DNA of 24,432 nucleotides from positions 864,729 to 889,160 of the forward strand of contig BFEA01000358.1 in assembly GCA_003427395.1 (NCBI GenBank), in the 5' to 3' direction. The DNA comes from Chara braunii (taxonomy: Eukaryota; Streptophyta; Charophyceae; Charales; Characeae). Both the position numbers and the translations under genes were made by a program. Positions within the stretch are counted from its first letter, which is position 1; each line of letters begins with the position of its first letter. Positions 7,701-15,776 of the stretch are shown here, in pieces. The notes beneath the pieces are model-generated. The model saw nothing but the letters and a program-made list of their open reading frames with translations, did not search any database and had not been told where the DNA came from.

Positions 7701-7969
7701 GTATGCGCCCTTTAGCCCCTTTTCTGCTCCCTTCACCCCGAAGGTGATAACAAGCATATGCCACGAGGAAGGCGACTCGTTCGCCCTGATTACAAAGGAC
7801 TGGTGTCTTGGGTAATTATATGTGAGCTTCTTGATCTGCTTGCCCCAATTGGCATAGTGAACAGTAGAGTAATCCCTGCAGGGAGGGATCGCTTGTGTAA
7901 CCCAAATAACCGTGATTCACGAGCAGTGAGTCCTCCCCGAAAGAGCTCGCCAGACAAAGCAACTTAACC
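7701..7969. other. unassigned spacer
   Basis: Short conflicting open frames on both strands (plus 7758-7967, minus 7816-8112) with no recognisable product. The spacer runs into the minisatellite. Confidence 0.4.
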
Positions 7970-8575
7970 AATGGTTTGGCAAACCAGCAACTCAAGATGA
8001 GCCCACCTGAACGGGCTTGGCAAACATGAACCCGGCGTGGGTCTGTCTTAATGAACCCGATACCCGAAACTCGAGACGATGGAGGCCACCTTAATGGATT
8101 GGCAATCAGCAAACTTCAGACAAATGAAGCCGCCTGAATGGGCTGTCAATCAGCAAGCTCCAGGTAAATGAGCTCCACCTGAATGCACTTGGCAAATTGC
8201 AATTCAAGATATGTGAACACCAGGGCCTGCCTGTGTGGGCCTGGTAAACTGCAACTTAAGATAAGTGAAAATGAAGGCCCGCTTGAATGTGCCTGGCGAA
8301 CTGCAACTCAAGTGGAAACAGGGGCTCGCCTAAATGGGCCGGGTGAACTACAACTCAACTGGAAATAGGGGCCCGCTTGAGTGGGCCCGGTGGACTGCAA
8401 CTCGAGTAGAGATAGGGGCCCACCTGAGTGGGCCTGGCGAACTGCAACTCAAGTGGAGACATGGGCTCGCCTGAGCGGGTGGGGCGAACTGCAACTCAAG
8501 TGAAAAAAAAGGCCCGCCTGAGTGGTCCTGGTGGACCGCAACTCAAGCGGAGATAGGGCCCGCATAAGCGGTTAT
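7970..8575 (+). repeat. 47-bp minisatellite, about 11-12 units
   Basis: The recurring core is GAACTGCAACTCAAGTGGA, then GATAGGGGCCCGCCTGAGTG and GGCCTGGC. The GCAACT landmark falls at 8303, 8350, 8397, 8444, 8491 and 8538, five consecutive steps of exactly 47 bp. Older, more diverged units with steps of about 44-52 bp lie to the left (7986, about 8066, 8109, 8153, 8199, 8251). An isolated unit occurs at about 8672-8720 beyond a T-rich interruption. Divergence increases leftward, which fits array growth at the right side. Short open frames here are by-products of the repeat. Confidence 0.92.
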
Positions 8576-8750
8576 CCCCATTTTTCAGCCCTGGTTAACG
8601 CCTTCAACCCTGAAAAGCGTATTGGAGATCATTTTTTTCATTTTTTTCTGTTTTTTTCCTTTTGCCCCACTGGGTCTAGCAAACTGCAACTTGACTGGAA
8701 ATAGGTGCCCGCCTGAGTGCAACCCTTGAGAACTGAGACTTCCGTTGCAA

Positions 8751-8965
8751 TTTCGGCTATTCCTGAAAGGAGAGGGACTTTTCTGTAATTCTTACAGTGA
8801 CTGCAATTGCTGAAAGTAAGGGGCTTTCTGCAATGCTTAGAGTGGCTGCGATTGCTGAAAGTAAGGGGCTCCTCTGCAATTCTTAGAGTGGCTGCGATTG
8901 CTGAAAGCGAGGGGGGGTTCTGCAATTCTTAGAGTCTGCGATTGCCGAGAGTGAGGGGTTTTCCT
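8751..8965 (+). repeat. about 45-bp minisatellite, 5 units
   Basis: The repeated unit is approximately GTGGCTGCGATTGCTGAAAG, TAAGGGGCTC, TTCTGCAATTCTTAGA. The CTGCRATTGC landmark lies at 8801, 8848, 8893 and 8936 (steps 47, 45, 43), with a diverged first unit near 8753. It starts about 30 bp after the last outlying unit of the neighbouring 47-bp array. Confidence 0.9.
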
Positions 8966-8997
8966 AAGATTCACCCTCGGATACGACTTAGGATTAC

Positions 8998-9315
8998 AGA
9001 CCACACAGACCGAATCCCAGACTCGAAGAAAAATGGAGGGAGATCCTGAAACTAGAACCTACGGACCCCATCTCCATCCCCTGGACGAAGTACCCGTCCA
9101 TCAGACCGGTTAGGATCCGAAGCATGCAGTGGCTCATAGCCCACGCATCTCGGCCCGTCAACCAATGGCTCCACAAGAGGAGTAAACATACTGATCCTGA
9201 CAGCTCCGATTTATGTGTGTTGTGCACAGAAAACACACCAGAAGACACACCCCACTGCCTCTTGTACTGTGCACTGAAGCAGCCTGGTTACGGAGCAAGG
9301 TTCGCAACCTATAGT
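8998..9315 (+). mobile_element. LINE C fragment with zinc-finger (zf-RVT-like) domain
   Basis: The frame open from 8998 reads KWREILKLEP, then YPSIRPVRIRSMQWLIAHAS, RPVNQWLHKRSK and SSDLCVLCTENTPEDTPHCL, then LYCALKQPGYG (about 9280). The order of an R-x-x-Q/K-W-x-x-x-H helix, a CX2C pair (CVLC), then HX4C (HCLLYC) is the zf-RVT pattern at the C-terminus of plant LINE ORF2. All four metal ligands are present and no stop interrupts about 100 codons, making this the best-kept LINE piece here. No RT lies upstream; the minisatellite begins instead. The frame degenerates after about 9315. Confidence 0.75.
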
Positions 9316-9338
9316 CTCTCCTCTTCTCATCAACCGCT

Positions 9339-9371
9339 CCCCTCCCCCCCCCCCAAACCCCCAAACCCCCC
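9339..9371 (-). other. C-rich tract with G-quadruplex potential on the minus strand
   Basis: The plus strand reads C4-T-C11-AAA-C5-AAA-C6. The minus strand therefore carries G6-TTT-G5-TTT-G11-A-G4, which meets the usual four-tract quadruplex rule with short loops. It lies just after the LINE C zinc-finger fragment and before SINE copy g. Confidence 0.75.
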
Positions 9372-9404
9372 AATACATCTCCTCAGAACATCCTTCTCCT
9401 ATCC

Positions 9405-9502
9405 GACATTCCTTTTTTTTTTTTTTTTCCGACAAATTCTCCAATGTATTCGTGGGGAGCAGCATGTGCTGGAAACCGGGCCCAGCATCCCATAAGGACA
9501 TT
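9405..9502 (-). mobile_element. SINE-like element, copy g
   Basis: On the minus strand the head begins near 9491 (GGGATGCTGGGCCCGGTTTC), runs through AGCACATGCTGCTCCCCACG and ends in an A tract (T at 9413-9428 on the plus strand). GACATT flanks it at 9405-9410 and 9497-9502, a likely short target-site duplication. The bases CTTAT just before GGGATGC recur before the head in copies b and e (TTATGGGA), so the true 5' end may be a few bases further out. It is a short form, with the body replaced by a brief divergent stretch. Confidence 0.7.
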
Positions 9503-9649
9503 TACAGCTTCAACAGGGATCTTTTTTGAGAAAAGTTGAGAGGACCTCCCCCTGCCAGCATTGATTACCCTGGAATCCAGGGGATTAACTGAGCAGGGAA
9601 CGTCCTTTGATAGTAATGAAAATGAAAAGGACTATGCTATGTCAGCAAA
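9503..9649. other. short spacer
   Basis: No features are recognised between SINE copy g and the tandem duplication. Confidence 0.4.
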
Positions 9650-10945
9650 AACCAGGGTGGGTCAAATTTAGAAAAACACGTAACCCCTGAAACAGAGAAG
9701 CAGAACAATCATGCGTCCATCATCGAAAGGAAGAACCTCAAGCTGATCCAGGTGGAGTTAGTGGCCAGTGGCCAGTACCCGCAGAGATACTCGGCGCCAA
9801 TCGCATCCACCACCAGCTTCCTCCATCCAAATCTCATCCGTCCTCCCAAACTCCGTCCTCGTAGGGAACTCCAGAAGACTGAAATTCCTTACCCCCACAA
9901 GAATTTCAGTCTTCGTCGTCAAGGAGGTGAACCAGTACTACCCAACGCCAATCGCGCCAGAGTTTTCCCTCATCAGCCAGTACCCATCAGACAGCCTAAG
10001 CTACCCAACACCAATCGCATCTGATAAGAGCTCCCCCTAGCCGGTAGCCGTCGAACAGCCCTATTCCATCCCCCTCTCCGTCCTTGCAAAGAATCATTTC
10101 ATGCCCCTTGCCCCTTGCTTCAAAACAAGTCCCCCAAAACTCCACAAGACGATCCACTTGGCTATTCCGCGGAGCCCACAAACACAATCACCATCAGAAG
10201 CCAAACTTTCCCCCGAAAGGGATTAGGGAATTAACTCCGGGCTAACCAGGATAGGTCAAATTTAGAAAAACATGTAACCCCTGAAACAGACAAGCAGAAA
10301 AATCCTTCCTCCATCAGCGAAAGGAAGACCTTAAGTTGATCCAGGTGGAGTTAGTGACCAGTGGCCGGTACCCGCCGCGATACTCGGCGCCAATCGCATC
10401 CACCAGCAACTTCCTCCATCCAAATCTCATCCGTCCTCCCAAACTCAGTCCTCATAAAGAACTCCAGAGGACCTCATCTCAGCAGGGGCCCAGCACCATC
10501 ATCACCCTGAAATTCCTTGCCCCCACAAGAATTCCAGTCTCCGTCCTCAAGGAGGTGAAACAGCATTACCCAACGCCAATCGCGCCAGAGTTCGCCCTCA
10601 TCAGCCGGTACCCATCGGACAGCCTAAACTACCCAATGCCAATCGCATCTGATAAGAGCTCCCCCTAGCCAGTACCCGTCGAGCAGCCCTATTCCATCCC
10701 CCTCTCCGTCCTTGCGAAGAATCATTTCATGCCCCTTGCCCCTCACTTCAAAAAAAGACTCGGTCCCCCAAAACTTCACAAGATGGTCCACTTGGCCATC
10801 CCATGGAGCCCATGTTAAAAAATTCAATCACCATCAGAGGCCAAACTACGACTAAAACCAAGATAATTCTAGAATAGTTCAAGAATATCATTGAAAATTT
10901 TCTTCAGCAATATTCCCCCAGAAGGGATTAGGGAATTAACATCGG
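9650..10945 (+). repeat. tandem duplication of a roughly 600-bp unit
   Basis: Copy 1 (9650-10243) and copy 2 (10244-10945) begin AACCAGGRTRGGTCAAATTT and both end near GGGATTAGGGAATTAAC. They align closely throughout. Copy 2 has about 39 extra bases near 10468-10507 and about 68 extra bases at about 10846-10915, or copy 1 has lost them. On the minus strand each copy keeps a 63-67 codon frame (copy 1 10187-9996, copy 2 10827-10624) sharing GKGHEMIL, KDGEGDGIGL and GGALIRCDW, ending at the same stop. Many differences between the two frames change amino acids, so a functional protein is doubtful. Within each copy a smaller motif (CCAATCGC preceded by TACCCAACR or CTCGGCG) recurs three times. A satellite or LTR fragment is possible; no LTR termini or primer-binding site were identified. 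Confidence 0.85.
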
Positions 10946-11420
10946 ACGAGATCAGAAAATTCCAATTACACGAGTAAACATTAGAACAAGTATTTATACC
11001 TCAAAATTAAAATCTGACGTTCGAACCTCGGAACAGGAAGATCATCTAGAAAGTAAATTTGGATTTTTCAAGTTTAAGATGATTTATCCGAATTTAGTAT
11101 ATTTACTATATTACAATCTGATTTTTAATTCTCGAAGTTCTCACAGATAGATCAAAAATAGACTCAACCAGTTAGGAAACTAAACTAGGAAGAAAAAAAG
11201 ATATGGTAAGGATAAAAACAACAATTTAAGATCAGAAAACGAAATGAGTTAAAGGATCCGGAATCTTATCGAGATATTGAACAGAGAGTCAAAGGACGAG
11301 ATAGCACTAGCTTTAAGCTCATGAAAAACGTTGGAAACCCGCCCAAGACAAGCTGTAAGGGTCATTTGGACTACAATAGGACTTTTAGTAATCGAAACAC
11401 GACAATTTTAGATGGGTACA
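10946..11420. other. AT-rich stretch, no gene seen
   Basis: The composition falls clearly in GC compared with both sides, and no frame over about 60 codons has recognisable content. It begins just after copy 2 of the tandem duplication and could be part of the same inserted DNA. Confidence 0.5.
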
Positions 11421-12070
11421 AAGAAGAGGAAACTTACCGTAAACAAAACAACGACCTCCCCCCCCCTCCTCCAAACCTCACCTCCTCGTCCTTCATCGGC
11501 TATGGTCGACTATACTAATCCGCCACCTCAAAAAAGTCGGGCGATGAAGATAAACAGATGTCGCTTGAACCACAATCACAGTAGCCCAAACCACGTCGTG
11601 AGGCTACCTGCTGAGCCTGCCAGTCGCCCTCACAGGTAGTCCAAAGAGATGAAGGGGGTATTGTCGTTTGCAATTGCACCCTCCCGTCACAAACCTACCT
11701 CCTGCCCTTACAACCATGATCCCCCACCACGCCACCCCGTACCCCTCTCAAACGCCCTCACAATGTTCCTCCTCTTCGACCAAAAGTACAGCATCGCAGG
11801 ATGGCGCCTCTCATGTTCCTCCACGCAGTGCCCAATGAACTTCGTCTAACCACTCCCCTCCACCCTCCACTCGCCTGGCGATGGTAGTCACCCTCTCACA
11901 GCCTCCTGCTGCTAGCCACCTGTGAAACTTCGGGCACCACCACACCGTCGCCCTCCTGCCGCAAGCCACCCTCCACCGCGCCGCCTCAGGAAAAGTCCAG
12001 CACCACAGCGCGAAGGCCTGGGTGGCGGAGCGCTCCCGGTAACGCTCCGCCGCTTAACGCTCGCAAAGGT
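11421..12070. other. CT/C-rich stretch, no gene seen
   Basis: Pyrimidine-rich on the plus strand with short overlapping frames rich in Pro, Ser and Arg, as expected from base composition. No recognisable domain, promoter or RNA is seen. Coding resemblance begins only at about 12071. Confidence 0.4.
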
Positions 12071-12394
12071 GGAAAGGCAATCTGGTTTCACCTTCTCAGG
12101 AATCTGGCTTTGTGGGTGATCTGGAAAAGGAGGTGTACCAAGACTATCGAGAGAACTGAGGTGGCAAGGGTAGAAATGTGGGCCCTACTGCTGGTTAGGG
12201 CGGAAACTGAGATTCGGTGCAGGTGGAGGGAGGTGACGTCAACAACAAAGGCCAGACTAGAAAGGCTAGCTGCCAAGATACATACTGCCATGAGAGACTG
12301 GCTTCTACAGAGAAAGATCGCAACAGTGGCAGATAACAGACTGATCTGGAAGAAATGGCACAGTGAAACTCCAGCAAGGACGACGACCCAGTGA
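12071..12394 (+). mobile_element. LINE C-terminal tail fragment
   Basis: A frame from 12071 to a stop at 12392-12394 reads GKAIWFHLLRNLALWVIWKR, then RCTKTIER, RAETEIRCRWREV, and a basic, helical tail (RLERLAAKIHTAMRDWLLQR) ending WHSETPARTTTQ. The LALWVIWKRR segment is the W-x-I-W-K-x-R motif that follows the zinc finger at the end of plant LINE ORF2. It has the same orientation as the zinc-finger piece at 8998-9315 and is what should come next in such a protein, so the two may be halves of one element split by about 2.7 kb. No internal stop in over 100 codons. Confidence 0.65.
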
Positions 12395-13539
12395 TGGGAA
12401 AATTGAGACCATAGTCTCAGCAATATAGACAACTGTCCTCCTTTCTTGTTGCACACGAACTATATGACGGAATCACAATAGATTCTGAGAGGAAGAGAGG
12501 AAGGGCAAGCTGACAGTCAATCTCCTGAACAGAAGCAATCAATGCTGGTCAGGGTTCCCTCGGCCAGACGGAAGGAAGCGTAAGAGTGTTCACCATGTAT
12601 GCCAATTCATTCTCGACTTACTGGTGGAAAGGAACGGGGGGGGGGGAAGGGGGCAGGGAGAGAGAGAGAGAAAGAGAGAGAGAGGCGGCAACTTTGTCAG
12701 GGCGTGAGTATGACAGCAGCTCGCTCATCCACCAAGGCACACGAACGACAGCACTATTGCAAGAATCAACTGCAAGAAACCACACGTCAAAAGGGATGTG
12801 CATACATAAACAGACACGTACGACAAAGACACAGGTGAACCCTGACTACTGAATGGTCCTTTCCAACGAACAGAGGCGGTGGGACCGATGAAGCAGAAAT
12901 GCAAGGGCCCGAAGTACCAGGCCAACAGCCTGGATCCATGCACGGCATTAAGATTGTAAAAGATCAGGCACCAATCTGCCCTGTTGGCTCTGTAGGGCCC
13001 GACGGCCCAAATGAAAAGTTCGCTACATCAATGCAATGGTCCAGTCCATCAGTCGTCTAAGAGCCAACGGCCTGGAGCTGAGATTTGTTACAGTGATGCA
13101 ATGATCTGTAACGTGGGCCAGTAGGATCGGAGAGTGTCCGGGCCCATGATTTTACTGTGGGGACACTATCCCATCCCAAAAGTGGACAGTGCCACTTGCA
13201 AAAAAAACTGCGCTGGGACCGACACAAGACCGGCCCTCCCCTTGCCTCACCCTGATAATACACAGCACCCCCTCCCGCAACGGGTGTAGCAGGCCCACGG
13301 ATATCGCATCACCCGACTACAAGCCCAAAGGTCAACTCCGTTTATCTTACCAGGTTCAACCACAGGTACCTTCCCCAGTTGTTGTCTTCCAACTCATTTG
13401 TATACAACCGCTCGGGGGCTTAACCTGCCAGACCTCTTTGACTGGCTGCGCCAGCCAAATTCGAAAAAAATCGCATCACACCGGTTCGTTTTTGATTTGG
13501 CACAGAGCACAAATCCAGGTCAGGAAAACACGATTTGGA
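12395..13539. other. unassigned intergenic DNA with a GA-rich microsatellite
   Basis: No gene is recognised. A G11 run, a G5 run and a (GA)n tract lie at 12636-12684; this purine-rich block is open in three frames purely because of composition. Around 12990-13120 there is a loose repetition of an ATCAATGCAATGGTC-like motif (also GTGATGCAATGATC). Confidence 0.45.
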
Positions 13540-13555
13540 GGTGGTTTAAACCACC
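13540..13555. repeat. 16-bp perfect palindrome
   Basis: GGTGGTTTAAACCACC reads identically on both strands with no spacer. It sits in otherwise unassigned DNA and could be a dimeric protein-binding site or chance. Confidence 0.8.
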
Positions 13556-15036
13556 AGTACATGCCAGCAATCGGCCGAGGGCCCCTTTCGGAGGCCGCCT
13601 GCCGCCGATTTATTTCATCTACGGTGCAGGAGCCTTCAAATTTTAGGAGAGGTTCAATCGCATTCTCATTTGCTGGTGCTTTGAGCACACAGCGCATGCG
13701 TCTGCAAAGATCAACATCGGAATGACCGAACCGTGAGCAACAGAACATAACGGGGCGAATAAGGGAGTCGAGGATTGGCAGGAGATGCAGGACAAGCATG
13801 AAAGGCGACAGACAATAAGACACTGAGGAAGCAACCAAAACAAGCATACACTGACCTCCTCTATAGCGTCCGTAGTCGTACGCCACTACTCCTCCATCAC
13901 CCTCTTTCCCCTCCCTCTGTCCCTTTGCTGCCTTCCCTCTCCATACCACATTCTGTCAGAAACTTGATGGCGAAGCCACCGGTTTTCGTCACTCGCCTTT
14001 GCAGATGAATAGCTTGCAATTGTGTAAGCGGATCTCCGCTTTGCAGGGCAACAAATCAGCATTGAACCTGGCATGGAATCAATCGACAGACGGTGACCAC
14101 TCGCTGGCCTTGCAGTATGACTTTGCCAACTCCGTAAGGTGATGGAATCAATCGATCATCGTTTTGTGGATTGCCAGCAGTGAGAATCAGCATTCAGGAA
14201 CAGCCAACAGTAACAAAGCAACACCGACAGCTCTCACGTCCACTCAAACAAAAAATGGCAGAAGCATGACAGTGGCGACACCTGTGCAGATGAAGATTAA
14301 CCCAAAGACAAGGGGGGGGGGAAGAAGCAAGTCCTGGGCAGGACCAGCGTTTAGAAAAGTCACATACAAAGGGGAGGAGGTGCCACATGCAGACGACAAC
14401 AGGGAGCAGCTGATAGGACCTTTATAATTCAAAACAAAACCGAGATGGCCATGCCACCAGTACAAGCTGCGAAGCGAAGTGGCCAACGGGTCCACCCAAA
14501 GACTTCAATGACAAGAAAAGGATGAAAACTAAAAGTTCTAAATCCAACAGCAATAAGGGCAACACCAAGCAGAATGCGCCAAGAATGGAAGGAGTGAGAA
14601 ACTGCAACAGGAGGCGACAAGAAAGCAAAGGGAATCAACCACACAGAGTATAGGCATAGGGGACACGAGACCACATACAATCATACTGCATAGTACACTG
14701 GGTACCAAAAACAAGCAAACATCATCAAGCTGAACAGGCCACAGGACTGAGGTAACACTGGGTACCAATTACGCTTTACGGCCAGTTTTATCCAGTCGTT
14801 TTTCAGGTTTGTTCCGACCCTTCCTTTTGTTTTGTTTCTGTGATGCAAAAGTTAGGCAAGGGGTACGCATTCACCGTTCTCCATGAACACTACCCTAGCA
14901 CAGCTCATGACACCAGTTCTCGAGTAAGCTTCCACTCACTCTTTCAGGACTCGCTTTGAACAATCCACACCAAGAGAAATTCTGTATTGCTCCCACTCAT
15001 ACATTTAGTGCCATATAATCAATTACCAGTGGCGGG
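13556..15036. other. unassigned intergenic DNA downstream of the large gene
   Basis: Several hydrophobic minus-strand frames (for example 13476-13949, and 14194-14768 in three frames) reflect A/purine richness of the plus strand and overlap one another; none is recognisable. Minor direct repeats are present: ATGGAATCAATCGA at about 14073 and 14142, and ACACTGGGTACCA at about 14696 and 14755. A G10 run lies at about 14312. No tRNA or other RNA gene is seen. Confidence 0.45.
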
Positions 15037-15072
15037 GNGAGGGGGGGGGNAAGGGGGGGGGGGGGGGGGGNN
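15037..15072. other. poly(G) tract with ambiguous bases
   Basis: A run of G blocks containing N at 15038, 15050 and 15071-15072. The ambiguity codes mark poor base calling through a homopolymer, so the true length and sequence are uncertain. It has quadruplex potential on the plus strand. Confidence 0.85.
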
Positions 15073-15307
15073 TTCTGTACAGTACAATTTACGCCAACCA
15101 TACTCATGGAGACAATGGAATATCAACTGTGCATTCCTTGCCAAATAAATGTACAACCATAAGCGGGGCTTACCCCGGACAGTGGCAGACGCTGAAAAAT
15201 GCTTCAACTCTAACTGCTTCTTGACTGTCTAAACTTGTGCTTTCTTGACAATGTGTTCACAGACTCGCGTGGAGATTAATCATTGAAGAAAGAACTACTA
15301 GCGGAGG

Positions 15308-15313
15308 TTTATT
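15308..15313 (-). terminator. candidate polyadenylation signal of the ZFYVE26-like gene
   Basis: On the minus strand, AATAAA lies 464 bases after the stop codon of the large ORF, followed by a T-rich stretch (GTAGTTCTTTCTTC). This would give a 3' UTR of roughly 480-500 nt. Plant poly(A) signals are loose, so other sites are possible. Confidence 0.4.
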
Positions 15314-15776
15314 GCATGGATGGATGCTGACACCCCCTCCACGGTGCCATCCATGAGCGTGAGTGGCAAGGCTATGTATTACAAGAAAGAAGGCAAAAGG
15401 CCGGGCATACCTAACAGAGAAGCGCCCACAGACAACTAACAGTTCCGCCTCGGGCTTCCAGAGAACGGAGTGCAGAGCAGAGGAGCATCTTTTACAAAGG
15501 ACAGGACCTCGTCACCCAAGAGCCGTGTGGAGATATGACGCACAGGTGTAAACATAGTAAGCTAACAGCCGTCTCAGCAGCTTCAGAGGGATCGGCGGCA
15601 AATTTCCAAAATCCTATCTTTTGCACACAAGCATGTCCCTCGTTACCTACAGCATCTTCTGCATGTGATCCACCCTAACCAGATCTCCTAATGCAGAAGC
15701 TCATGCCCGCTTCAGTGCTGGGAGGGCAGTCTGCTTCCAGTTGCATTTTTCCCTTATCTTTCTCCCCCTGCCGGCA

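Noticed and set aside
8183-8368. Short plus-strand frame with repeated ANCNSR/ELQLNWK-like text
   Set aside because: It is a product of the 47-bp minisatellite read in one frame. The unit is not a multiple of three, so the frame is not maintained through the array.
7970-8965. CRISPR-like array
   Set aside because: There are no conserved repeats separated by unique spacers. The whole 43-52 bp unit repeats with gradual divergence, which is a minisatellite, and the genome is eukaryotic.
9650-10945. Pair of LTRs bounding a retrotransposon
   Set aside because: The two copies are directly adjacent with no internal region, and no TG...CA ends, primer-binding site or polypurine tract were identified. 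A tandem duplication is the simpler description.
11015-11035. Minus-strand GAGGTTCGAACG, resembling a tRNA B box
   Set aside because: Surrounding AT-rich sequence cannot form a tRNA cloverleaf, and the expected CC after the GGTTCGANN core is missing.
13476-13949. 157-codon minus-strand frame
   Set aside because: No recognisable family, conflicting 178-codon frame on the other strand (13189-13725), and no promoter or splice evidence. Composition alone can explain it.
14194-14768. Series of hydrophobic minus-strand frames resembling membrane proteins
   Set aside because: Three frames are open over the same bases. Hydrophobic text arises because the plus strand is A-rich, so its complement is T-rich and encodes Phe, Leu and Val.
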